Below, one piece after another: positions 1-6,560 of a DNA stretch of 11,317 bases. The DNA comes from Frondihabitans sp. (GTDB lineage: Bacteria > Actinomycetota > Actinomycetes > Actinomycetales > Microbacteriaceae), in NCBI GenBank assembly GCA_025464735.1, contig JAODMX010000269.1:1-11317 (forward strand), written 5' to 3'. The notes beneath the pieces were generated by a model. The model had not been told where the DNA came from, did not search any database, and saw only the letters and a list, made by a program, of their open reading frames with translations. Numbering within the stretch: position 1 is the stretch's first letter; each line of letters begins with the position of its first letter. The translations under genes were made by a program, and so were the position numbers.

Positions 1-659
1 GACCCGACACGACGGCGTTCAGCATCGCTGCGATCGTGGTCGTGCTCGCATTCGGGTTTCTCATCTCGAAGACGCACGCCATGGTTCATCTCGACCTTGA
101 CGGGGTGAAAGTCCTCAACAAGCTGCACGACGGCTTCCTGGGCAAGCTCGGCGCCGATGTCTACAAGGTCTTCAGCCCCGTCGAGGCCGTCGTAATCACC
201 GTCGTCATCGTCCTGGCCATTTGGGCGGTGACTCGCAATCTCCGCCTCGCCGGGACGTTCGCCGTGACCGTGGCCGTGACCTGGTTGTCGAGCGACATCG
301 TGAAACTTCTCGTTCACCGAGCGCGTCCCGACAGGAACGCGTTCTCGAACCATTTGGCCGAGCGCCCCCTCGATCCGTCCTACCCGAGCGGACACATGGT
401 TTTCGTCGCGACTCTTGCGCTCGCCTTCTTCTTCCTCGCCCGCGGCAAGTCCTACCGGCCCGTCGTCGGTGTTGTCGGGATCCTCGTCACGGTGATCGTG
501 GCGTTCTCCCTCGTCTCCGACGGCGTGCACTACCCCACGGACGTGCTCGCGTCGATCGTGTGGTCGATCGGCGTTGCGCCCCTTGTTCTCGGCCTCTGGA
601 ATCGATTCGTCGTGCCGCTCACCTACCGGACGCCCTCAGACGTGGAGGACCTCGCATGA
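1..659 (+). CDS. PAP2-family membrane phosphatase (5' partial)
   Basis: This is probably a membrane lipid-phosphate phosphatase acting on isoprenoid or lipid (pyro)phosphates at the outer face of the membrane. The frame is open to the left edge (first full codon at 3), so the true start lies upstream; 218 residues are visible. Motif C1 (K-x6-RP) is complete at about 303-329 (K...ARP) and motif C2 (PSGH) at 384-395. The C3 motif, normally SR-x5-H-x3-D, reads S-L-x5-H-x3-D: the catalytic His (528-530) and Asp are kept, but the Arg is Leu (510-512). Hydrophobic segments alternate with these motifs as expected for a multi-pass PAP2 protein. The stop overlaps the next start (ATGA), so it is coupled to the DedA gene, fitting lipid-carrier recycling. 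The family call is firm; activity and substrate are inference, and the missing Arg makes activity less certain. Confidence 0.88.
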   Translation, partial: PDTTAFSIAAIVVVLAFGFLISKTHAMVHLDLDGVKVLNKLHDGFLGKLGADVYKVFSPVEAVVITVVIVLAIWAVTRNLRLAGTFAVTVAVTWLSSDIVKLLVHRARPDRNAFSNHLAERPLDPSYPSGHMVFVATLALAFFFLARGKSYRPVVGVVGILVTVIVAFSLVSDGVHYPTDVLASIVWSIGVAPLVLGLWNRFVVPLTYRTPSDVEDLA

Positions 660-1279
660 TCTTCGACCCGCAATCGTTCCTCACAGCGCTCGGGCCGGCC
701 GCCCTTATCGGCCTCGGCATCATGGTCTTCATCGAGTCCGGGCTGCTGTTTCCGTTCCTTCCGGGCGATTCGCTCCTCTTTACGGCGGGACTCCTCGCGT
801 CAAGCGGAGTGCTACACGTTCCGGTCTGGCTCGTCATCGCCGTCGCGTTCGTCGCTGCGGTCCTCGGTGACCAGGTCGGATACTGGCTGGGCCACCGATT
901 CGGCCGGCGCCTGTTCAAGCCGGAGGCGCGGATCCTGAAAACGCGCCATCTGGAGGAAGCGGAGGCCTTCTTCGCGCGGTACGGCGGCGCCGCGCTCGTT
1001 CTCGGTCGCTTCGTTCCCGTCGTGCGCACCTATGTGCCGCTCGCGGCCGGGACCAGCCTGTTCCGCTACCGGACGTTCCTGGTCTGGAATCTGACGGGTG
1101 CAGCCCTGTGGACGATCGTCGTCAGTGTGCTCGGTGTCGTGCTCGGTCAGATCGCTTTCGTCCGCAACCACATCGACGTCCTGGCGATTCTGGTTGTCGT
1201 TGTCTCGGTGCTGCCCATCGTGATCAGCGGACTGATCCGATGGAGCCGGAGTCGCCGCGCGATCGACGTGACTCGATAG
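656..1279 (+). CDS. DedA-family (SNARE-associated/VTT domain) membrane protein
   Basis: This 207-residue integral membrane protein has a length typical of the DedA family. Some members are proton-dependent transporters or undecaprenyl-phosphate flippases. The re-entrant loop region FPFLPGDSLLFTAG lies at residues 32-45, with acidic residues E27 and D38. A second conserved block GDQVGYWLGHRFGR is at 71-84. The RFVPVVRTYVP block at 118-128 carries R118 and R124, spaced like the essential R130/R136 of E. coli YqjA/YghB. C-terminal hydrophobic helices lie at about 145-195, followed by a basic tail. The start at 656 was chosen because GGAGG (644-648) sits 7 nt upstream and the ATG overlaps the PAP2 stop; the same frame is open further upstream, but only as a shadow of the PAP2 gene. 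The pairing suggests carrier-lipid dephosphorylation followed by flipping, which is inferred from neighbourhood. Confidence 0.93.
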   Translation: MIFDPQSFLTALGPAALIGLGIMVFIESGLLFPFLPGDSLLFTAGLLASSGVLHVPVWLVIAVAFVAAVLGDQVGYWLGHRFGRRLFKPEARILKTRHLEEAEAFFARYGGAALVLGRFVPVVRTYVPLAAGTSLFRYRTFLVWNLTGAALWTIVVSVLGVVLGQIAFVRNHIDVLAILVVVVSVLPIVISGLIRWSRSRRAIDVTR

Positions 1280-1288
1280 GGACGGCCG

Positions 1289-1534
1289 TCAGGTCAGGCT
1301 GGGATTCTCGCGGTCGTCGGCCATCTCGAGGTAGCCGCTGAGGCGCGCGATGAAATCGTCGCTCGGCCGATAGGACGCGTCGGCGGTCGCTTTCGTGTAT
1401 TCGAGCTGGAGCTCTTCGAGAACGCTGTCGACCTGCAGCACCGCGAGGGCGTTGGTCTGCGCCGCGTCGAGTTCGACGAAATAGCCGATGGCGCGATCGA
1501 TATCGGTCGCGCCCTGGTAGGTGTAGTCGGTCAT
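1289..1534 (-). CDS. Small acidic hypothetical protein (81 aa)
   Basis: I do not recognise this protein. It begins MTDYTYQGATDIDRAIGYF, is rich in Asp, Glu and Ala, and looks largely helical, without a signal peptide or membrane segment. It has no Cys and two Met, including the initiator. A GAGAGG ribosome binding site (complement of 1541-1546) lies 6 nt before the ATG, and codon use is normal for the window, so I believe it is translated. It follows the monooxygenase at 2919-1600 on the same strand after 65 nt, with no obvious terminator between, so the two are probably cotranscribed. It ends 9 nt from the DedA stop (convergent). It could be an accessory or partner protein of the monooxygenase; no function can be assigned. 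Confidence 0.66.
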   Translation of the reverse strand: MTDYTYQGATDIDRAIGYFVELDAAQTNALAVLQVDSVLEELQLEYTKATADASYRPSDDFIARLSGYLEMADDRENPSLT

Positions 1535-1599
1535 TTGCTGCCTCTCGTGGTCAGCCGAAGGCTATCGCGACTGCCTGTGCCGTGGCGAAGCCGGGCGGG

Positions 1600-2919
1600 T
1601 CAGAACTCCGTGAGGTTGCCGCGCAGCGTGCTGGCGGCGAACTCGGTGCGCAGGATCCCGCGGCGTCGCAACACCGGAACGAGGTCACCGAGCATGCGGT
1701 AGATCGTCGTCGGGTGGAGGTCACCCGAGAAGATGAACCCGTCGTTGCCCACCTCGCCGAACTCCTCGATGAAGTCCGCGACCTGCTCGGCGGTGCCGAC
1801 GAGCCCCGCGCGGTCGGCGATCTTGCCCTTGCGTGCGTGGCGCACCAGCAGCTCACGCAGGGTGTGATCCTCGAAGCGTTCGGCACCGGCGAGAAGCCCT
1901 CGGATGGAACCCTTCGAGACGTGGTCACCGAAGATCGACGCGTCGACGGGTTTGTCGAGGTCAAGCGACAGGAGGTCGGTCTCGAGATCGGAGGCCTGGC
2001 CGATCAGTATCCGGTGCAGCGTGTCGTCCGAGGGCTCGAGCGAAGCAGCGACCACACGGTCGGCCTCCTCGTCGCTTGCGACCAGCTCGGGTTTGAACAC
2101 GAACAGAGTCTTGATGGTGCGCGGATCGCGGCCCGCATCCACCGCCGCCCTCCTGACTCGCTCGCGGTACTCGGCCACTCGCGTGATGTCGAGGGGTGCA
2201 AGGGCGAGCTGGATGTCGGAGTTCACACCGGCGAACCCGATGCCACTCGGTGACCCCCCGGGCGACACGATGACGGGCTCGTCATCGCTGAACGGCAGTG
2301 CGTTCAACGGACCGGTGACCCCGTCGTAGAACTCGCCGGAGTGGCGGAACGCGTCGATCTTCGAACCGTCGGCGAAGTGCCAGGTGTCGACATCGTTGAT
2401 GAGAGCGCCATCGCCCCAGCTGCGCCAGAGCTTGCGGACCACATCGAGCCACTCCGCCGCGCGATCGTAGGCGGGATCGTGCGCGATCTTCTCCTGCCCG
2501 AAATGGCGGCTGCTGCCCACGTCGGTAACGACGTTCAGTCCGAAACGGCCGGAGCTGAGATGCTGCTGCGTCGCCGCCAGCCGGGCGGCCGTGTATGGGG
2601 GATACGACAACGGGTTGATCGTCGGCGCGAAGCCGATGTGCGAGGTTGCTGCGATCAGATAGGGCGTGAGGGCGATCGGATCCAGCTTGGGCCCGCCGTA
2701 CGCTTCCCGCACCCGGAAATCGAGAGTGCCCTGGCTTCCGAGCGACAGGGCGTCCTCCAGGATGACGAGGTCGAGACCGGCCTGCTCCAGGGCCCGAACG
2801 GCCTGCACGTACATCTCCGGCTCGTACCAGGTGTAGCCCCACCGGTAATCGTCGCGGCCCCACGCCTGAGGGCCGAACCCGCGCGAGAAGAACCAACCGA
2901 AGTGCTGCAAACGACTCAT
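1600..2919 (-). CDS. LLM-class flavin-dependent monooxygenase, NtaA/SnaA/DszA type (LLM1)
   Basis: This 439-residue protein is a bacterial-luciferase-superfamily monooxygenase of the NtaA/SnaA/DszA group: two-component enzymes that use FMNH2 from a separate reductase and O2 to oxidise small organic compounds, including C-S and C-N bond cleavage. Family marks are SYPPYTAARLAATQQHLSSG (about 105-124) running into GRFGLNVVT (124-132), then HDPAYDRAAEWLDVVRKLW (147-165) and the C-terminal DGF...VPVLRRRGILRTEF...TLRG block. The usual PRSPQGxPVxxQAG stretch is altered: here it reads ALPFSDDEPVIVSPGGSPSG (207-226), so PQG is missing. The protein has no Cys and only three Met. It is transcribed divergently from the binding-protein gene and heads a two-gene unit with the small downstream ORF. 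I see no good Shine-Dalgarno before the ATG; a TAGCCT element 8 nt upstream suggests a leaderless or near-leaderless mRNA. The substrate is unknown. Confidence 0.92.
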   Translation of the reverse strand: MSRLQHFGWFFSRGFGPQAWGRDDYRWGYTWYEPEMYVQAVRALEQAGLDLVILEDALSLGSQGTLDFRVREAYGGPKLDPIALTPYLIAATSHIGFAPTINPLSYPPYTAARLAATQQHLSSGRFGLNVVTDVGSSRHFGQEKIAHDPAYDRAAEWLDVVRKLWRSWGDGALINDVDTWHFADGSKIDAFRHSGEFYDGVTGPLNALPFSDDEPVIVSPGGSPSGIGFAGVNSDIQLALAPLDITRVAEYRERVRRAAVDAGRDPRTIKTLFVFKPELVASDEEADRVVAASLEPSDDTLHRILIGQASDLETDLLSLDLDKPVDASIFGDHVSKGSIRGLLAGAERFEDHTLRELLVRHARKGKIADRAGLVGTAEQVADFIEEFGEVGNDGFIFSGDLHPTTIYRMLGDLVPVLRRRGILRTEFAASTLRGNLTEF

Positions 2920-2927
2920 GGTTCACG

Positions 2928-2933
2928 AGGCTA
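2928..2933 (-). promoter_or_regulatory. Possible -10 element (TANNNT) for LLM1
   Basis: On the minus strand TAGCCT lies 8 nt before the ATG of the LLM1 gene, where no ribosome binding site is visible. TANNNT is the common actinobacterial -10 pattern, and this placement would put the transcript start at or within 1-2 nt of the ATG. There is no convincing -35 box. This is a weak call on a short motif. Confidence 0.3.
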
Positions 2934-2942
2934 AGGCATCTG

Positions 2943-2964
2943 GAGCGGGGGAGCCGTCCCGCTC
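2943..2964. promoter_or_regulatory. Inverted repeat, candidate operator copy 1
   Basis: A perfect 7-bp inverted repeat, GAGCGGG (2943-2949) and CCCGCTC (2958-2964), is separated by 8 bp. Its core GCGGGGGAG followed by TCCCG recurs 70 bp downstream. It lies 24 bp from the LLM1 start and 126 bp from the binding-protein start, so it could bind a regulator of both. It could instead form a hairpin in a transcript. The repeat is directly visible; the operator role is inference. Confidence 0.4.
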
Positions 2965-3012
2965 ATTACCCCGTGTGACCGTAAGTTGCAGTCTCTCGGT
3001 CGGGTGTCGGTG

Positions 3013-3030
3013 GTGCGGGGGAGAATCCCG
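3013..3030. promoter_or_regulatory. Imperfect second copy of the palindromic element
   Basis: GTGCGGGGGAGAATCCCG repeats the core of the upstream element: identical GCGGGGGAG (3015-3023 versus 2945-2953), then TCCCG after a 2-bp instead of a 3-bp spacer. Its own dyad is shorter (CGGG...CCCG). It ends 59 bp before the binding-protein ATG, a usual place for an operator or activator site. The function is inferred only from repetition and position. Confidence 0.35.
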
Positions 3031-3089
3031 TTGTACTAGTCGCACTCGTCTTGAGATCACCGCATCAGCCTGAACCCGGAGAACAGCAC

Positions 3090-4643
3090 ATGTCCGCTGC
3101 GCCCAAGAGGTATCGAGCCCTCACCTTCGCCGCCCTGGCAACAGCTACCGCACTCGTCCTTGCAGGCTGCACGTCTGCCGCCTCCACCCCGAGCGACTCG
3201 TCCTCGGGTTCGTCGTCGGGCGGTGTCTACAACCTCGGCCTCGCCGCCCCGGCCGGAGACATCGATCCACTCACGACGGCCGACTACAACGCGATGTTCA
3301 TCGTCGGCCTGGCCTCCGCCGGCCTCATCATCGAGAGCCCGACGGGCAAACTGACGCCGCAGCTGGCCACCTCGTGGGCGCCGACGTCCGACGGGCTCGA
3401 GTGGAACGTCAAGCTCCGCTCGGGTGCCGAGTTCTCCAATGGCAGGGCGGTGACCCCCGCAGACGTCGTCGCCTCCTTCAACGCGATCATCGCGCCGAAG
3501 AGCCAGTCGCCGGCGGCAAGTTCGTTCACCGGGATCCTGAAATCGGTCAAGGCCGGTTCAGGAGACTCCGTCGTGTTCACCCTCGACCAGAAGTACGAAG
3601 ACTTCCCGTACCTCCTGACCGGCGCCAACACCGACATCCTGCCGGCCGGAAAGAGCACCGGGTGGATCAACAATCCCGTGGGGGCAGGCCAGTTCCTGCT
3701 GAAGAAGTACACCCCCGGCCAGGGCGTGACCTACGTCAAGAACCCGCACTACTGGGATGCCTCGGCGATCAAGCTCCAGGGCATTGACGTCAAGTTCTAC
3801 TCAGACACCCAGTCTCAGCTTCTCGCCTTCCAGAGCGGTGAGGTCGACCAGATCACCCAGAGCCCCGCCGTGACGTCGGCGTTGACCAAGGGCACCTACA
3901 CCGCGTTCACGCAGGGCTACGAGAAGTTCGATGGGCTGACCTTCAACACGACGAAGGCCCCCTTCAACGATGTTTCGGTGCGCCAGGCCGTCGCGTGGGC
4001 GCTCGACCGCAAGGCGATCGTGAAGACCGCGTACGGATCCGATGCGACCGTCGCCAACGACTTCGCGACGTTCCCCGACTATGGCGTGCAACCGGCCGGG
4101 CTCCCGCAGCGAGAGCAAGACAAGGCCAAGGTGAAGAAGCTGCTCGGCGGCAAAACGATCTCGTTCACCATCACGACCTACACGGCTGAGCAGCCGCTCG
4201 CCGAACTCATTCAACAGCAGCTCAACGCGGTCGGCGGCTTCTCGGTGAAGCTGGACATCCAGACCGAGGCGCAGTACTACGGCGGATCGAACAGCACGAC
4301 CCCGTGGCTCAACGCGCCCGTGTCGATCACCGACTGGGCCGACCGGCTCCCGTCCCAGCTGATCGGCCTGGCTTACGCGAGCGGCGGCGCCTGGAACGCT
4401 TCGCACTACTCGAACCCGACCCTTGATTCCCTGGCCAAGCAGTACGAAGCCACGACCGACAAGGCGACGAGGCAGACGATCGCGAACGAGATCGGCAAGA
4501 TCCAGTACACCGACGTACCCATCGTCGTGGCCGCCTTCCTGAAGAACGGGATCTATCTCTCGAAGAACGTGAACGGCACGTTCCAGAACGGCCAGAACTT
4601 CAATGGTGGTTTCGACTTCCGAGGCATCACGGTCAGCAAGTAG
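3090..4643 (+). CDS. ABC importer solute-binding lipoprotein (SBP_bac_5 / peptide-nickel family)
   Basis: This 517-residue lipid-anchored extracytoplasmic binding protein captures the substrate for the importer encoded just downstream. The start at 3090 was chosen because GGAGAA (3078-3083) lies 6 nt upstream and because it yields a proper lipoprotein signal: basic KRYR, a hydrophobic stretch, then lipobox LAGC with Cys27. An upstream in-frame TTG at 3051 lacks this. A Ser/Gly-rich linker (about 31-45) precedes the mature domain. SBP_bac_5 marks are GKLTPQLATSWAPTSDGLEW (86-105), SNGRAVTPADVVASF (116-130) and a NPVGAGQF...NPHYWD segment in the middle. Apart from the initiator it has one Met (residue 69), and its only Cys is the lipobox one, which is striking for this length. 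It is first in the importer operon. This family binds peptides, nickel, opines, sugars and other ligands, so homology does not give the substrate. Confidence 0.95.
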   Translation: MSAAPKRYRALTFAALATATALVLAGCTSAASTPSDSSSGSSSGGVYNLGLAAPAGDIDPLTTADYNAMFIVGLASAGLIIESPTGKLTPQLATSWAPTSDGLEWNVKLRSGAEFSNGRAVTPADVVASFNAIIAPKSQSPAASSFTGILKSVKAGSGDSVVFTLDQKYEDFPYLLTGANTDILPAGKSTGWINNPVGAGQFLLKKYTPGQGVTYVKNPHYWDASAIKLQGIDVKFYSDTQSQLLAFQSGEVDQITQSPAVTSALTKGTYTAFTQGYEKFDGLTFNTTKAPFNDVSVRQAVAWALDRKAIVKTAYGSDATVANDFATFPDYGVQPAGLPQREQDKAKVKKLLGGKTISFTITTYTAEQPLAELIQQQLNAVGGFSVKLDIQTEAQYYGGSNSTTPWLNAPVSITDWADRLPSQLIGLAYASGGAWNASHYSNPTLDSLAKQYEATTDKATRQTIANEIGKIQYTDVPIVVAAFLKNGIYLSKNVNGTFQNGQNFNGGFDFRGITVSK

Positions 4644-4659
4644 AACGGGCGGCGGGCGT

Positions 4660-5703
4660 ATGACGAGCAGCACGGTCGATGGCTCGCGCACTTCCTCGGA
4701 GGTGCGCGAGCCGGGTGGGCAGCCCCGGCCACGAGGGCGCCGCATAGGTCGTCTTCTGGCCAGGCGAGTCGTCCAAATCCCTCTCGTCCTGCTTGCCGTG
4801 TCCATCATCACGTTCTGGCTCATCCAGATCGTTCCCGGCGATCCCGGCCGAAACGCGCTGGGCCAATACGCGACTCAAGCTCAGATCCATGCCTGGGACG
4901 TCCAGAACGGGTTGGCCGGCCCTATCTGGAGCCGGTACCTCGACTGGCTAGGCGGGTTCCTCTCGGGGCAGTGGGGCACGAGCTTCGTGTATCAGGTGCC
5001 GTCGCGTCCGCTCGTCATCGGCTACCTGCTGAACTCGATGCTGCTGGGCTTTTACGCGTTCGTTCTCATGGTGCCGATCTCGGTCGTGCTCGGTTCGATC
5101 CAGGCGTATCGCGAAGGCAAGCGGACTGACCGCGCGATCACGATCGCGCTGATGGCGGTCTCGTCCGTGCCCGAGTTCGTGATCGGAGTGATCCTGCTGG
5201 TCGTCTTCGCGGTGTGGGTGCATATCGTGCCGGTTCAAGCCGGCCAGGCGGCTACCGGCGACATTGGGCAGCGTCTCCAGGCGATGACGCTGCCGGCGGT
5301 TGTCCTCGCCCTGGCCTATCTCGCCGTCCTCACCAGAATGGTGCGCACGGGCACCGCCGGAGCGATCACGTCGCAGTACCACCGCACGGCCGTGCTCAAG
5401 GGGCTCGGTCCGGTTTCCGTGGTGACACGGCACGTCGTGCGCAACGCCCTCGTACCGACTCTCTCCCTGCTGGGTCTCTACCTCGGCAGTCTTCTCGGCG
5501 GCAGCGCCATCGTTGAGACGCTCTTCAACTATCCCGGTCTCGGTGCGCTGCTCGTGGTGGCGGCCGAACGAAAGGACGTCGTCCTCCTGACCGACGGGGT
5601 CATGGTCACCGGTGCCATCTCGTTGATCGTGCTGCTCTTCGCCGACGTCGGCCTGATGCTCATGGATCCGCGGATCAGCTTCGAACGGACGGGCGAGCGA
5701 TGA
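4660..5703 (+). CDS. ABC importer permease, DppB/OppB type
   Basis: This 347-residue inner-membrane permease is the first of the pair forming the translocation channel. Visible family marks are IVPGDP (57-62) after the first membrane helix, WGTSF (105-109), the cytoplasmic EAA-like loop YHRTAVLKGLG (240-250) that contacts the ATPase, and VETLFNYPGLG (285-295). The first 30 or so residues are hydrophilic, low in complexity and outside the conserved fold. The ATG at 4660 is 16 nt after the binding-protein stop and has only a weak G-rich ribosome binding site. No better in-frame start follows: GTG at 4702 has no proper spacing to a Shine-Dalgarno sequence, so the N-terminus is somewhat uncertain. 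A strong hairpin lies inside the first 18 codons. The stop overlaps the next start (ATGA). It has nine Met and no Cys. Confidence 0.94.
   Translation: MTSSTVDGSRTSSEVREPGGQPRPRGRRIGRLLARRVVQIPLVLLAVSIITFWLIQIVPGDPGRNALGQYATQAQIHAWDVQNGLAGPIWSRYLDWLGGFLSGQWGTSFVYQVPSRPLVIGYLLNSMLLGFYAFVLMVPISVVLGSIQAYREGKRTDRAITIALMAVSSVPEFVIGVILLVVFAVWVHIVPVQAGQAATGDIGQRLQAMTLPAVVLALAYLAVLTRMVRTGTAGAITSQYHRTAVLKGLGPVSVVTRHVVRNALVPTLSLLGLYLGSLLGGSAIVETLFNYPGLGALLVVAAERKDVVLLTDGVMVTGAISLIVLLFADVGLMLMDPRISFERTGER
4681..4712 (+). other. Strong mRNA stem-loop at the binding-protein/permease junction
   Basis: A perfect 11-bp inverted repeat, GGCTCGCGCAC (4681-4691) and GTGCGCGAGCC (4702-4712), surrounds a 10-nt loop. 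It begins 38 nt after the binding-protein stop and lies in codons 8-18 of the permease gene, which encode a dispensable-looking tail. No U-tract follows, so it is not a canonical intrinsic terminator. In ABC importer operons such hairpins often protect the 3' end of the binding-protein mRNA or lower permease expression; that role is inferred here. Confidence 0.6.
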
Positions 5704-6560
5704 GCGCCGTCGATGTCGCCACGGTTCTGACCGGCGTTGCCCCGGCCTCGGCCCGTCGGCGTGTGACGCAGCTTCTTCGGCGGCCGTCGTTCGTGATCTG
5801 TGCGGTCATCGTCCTCTGGTGGGTCGGCGCCGCGTTGCTGTGGCACGTGTTCGGTCTCGATCCCTACGGCAACTCGGGAGCGAACCTCGCCGCGCCGAGT
5901 GCCCGGTTCCCCTTCGGAACAGATTCGCTCGGCCGATCCGTGTTCGCGCGAACGCTCGCCGGCGCCGACTCGGCCCTGCTTGTCGGGCCGCTCGGGTCGA
6001 TCCTCGCAACCGTCATCGGGAGCACGCTGGGTCTTGTGGCCGGTTACTTCCGCGGCTGGGTCGACACGGTGCTCATGCGCATCTTCGACATCCTCGTCGT
6101 CCTGCCGCCCCTCATCTTCCTCATCGTCGTTGTCGGTGCCTTCGGCGTCAGCACCCCCGCGCTCATCGTCATCATCGGTGTCGTGTTCGCGCCCGGCATC
6201 GCTCGGATCATCCGCGCTGCAGTCCTCGCCGAGATGGGAAAGAGCTACGTCTCGTCCGCGCAACTCCAAGGCGAGTCAGCGGGTCGGATCATCTTCGGAG
6301 AACTGGTGCCGAACGTGCTCCCGACCATCATCATCCAGGCGACACTGAGTCTCGCGTCCGCCGTGTTCATGACTGCCGCGCTGTCGTTCCTCGGGCTCGG
6401 GTCGCAACCCCCGTCGCCCGACTGGGGCCTCCAGATCAACGAGAACCGCATCTACATCCAGAGCGCTTGGTGGTCGGTGTTCTTCCCTGCGGCCGCTGTC
6501 GCGTCGCTCGTCGTCTCGGTGCACATCATCGCCGACAACATCAAGGAGGTGTGGCGATGA
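5700..6560 (+). CDS. ABC importer permease, DppC/OppC type
   Basis: This 286-residue permease is the second channel subunit. It shows the N-terminal helix typical of OppC proteins (about 31-51), the FGTDSLGRSVFAR signature (72-84), an EAA-type loop YVSSAQLQGES (183-193) followed by RIIF and LVPN, and the terminal LSFLGLGSQPPSPDWG block (228-243). Its ATG lies inside the stop of the preceding permease (ATGA), and its own stop overlaps the ATPase start in the same way, so the three genes are translationally coupled. Its ribosome binding site is weak (GGGCGAG), which fits coupling. The length is normal and I see no damage. Confidence 0.95.
   Translation: MSAVDVATVLTGVAPASARRRVTQLLRRPSFVICAVIVLWWVGAALLWHVFGLDPYGNSGANLAAPSARFPFGTDSLGRSVFARTLAGADSALLVGPLGSILATVIGSTLGLVAGYFRGWVDTVLMRIFDILVVLPPLIFLIVVVGAFGVSTPALIVIIGVVFAPGIARIIRAAVLAEMGKSYVSSAQLQGESAGRIIFGELVPNVLPTIIIQATLSLASAVFMTAALSFLGLGSQPPSPDWGLQINENRIYIQSAWWSVFFPAAAVASLVVSVHIIADNIKEVWR

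Larger units (their letters stand above)
2920..3089. promoter_or_regulatory. Divergent intergenic promoter region
   Basis: This 170-bp gene-free stretch separates the divergently transcribed LLM1 and binding-protein genes and must hold both promoters. It contains two related G-rich palindromic elements (annotated separately) and a TACTAG sequence at 3034-3039 that could be part of a -10 region for the plus-strand operon. No confident -35/-10 pair could be picked by eye. The shared region makes co-regulation of the monooxygenase and the importer likely. Confidence 0.6.

Noticed and set aside
1281..1290. Perfect palindrome GACGGCCGTC between the convergent DedA and small-ORF stops
   Set aside because: It has no loop and no T-tract, so it is not a convincing terminator; ten-base palindromes are expected by chance in this composition.
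1535..1599. Small inverted repeat AGCC/GGCT downstream of LLM1 as a terminator
   Set aside because: The stem is only 4 bp and has no T-tract, so it does not separate LLM1 from the small ORF.
1582..2934. Long plus-strand open frames opposite LLM1
   Set aside because: They are antisense shadows of a clearly conserved gene, with no family motifs.
2966..2984. TTAC-N11-GTAA dyad resembling a LysR-type site
   Set aside because: The arms are only 4 bp, there is no regulator gene nearby, and it is too short to separate from chance.
3051..3089. TTG at 3051 as start of the binding protein
   Set aside because: It would put 13 polar residues before the lipoprotein signal; the ATG at 3090 has a good ribosome binding site and gives a normal signal peptide.
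5819..6556. Open frame upstream of and in frame with the ATPase gene, suggesting a much longer protein
   Set aside because: It lies over the permease gene in another frame, encodes Arg-rich nonsense typical of GC-rich shadows, and the ATG at 6557 has a near-perfect ribosome binding site.
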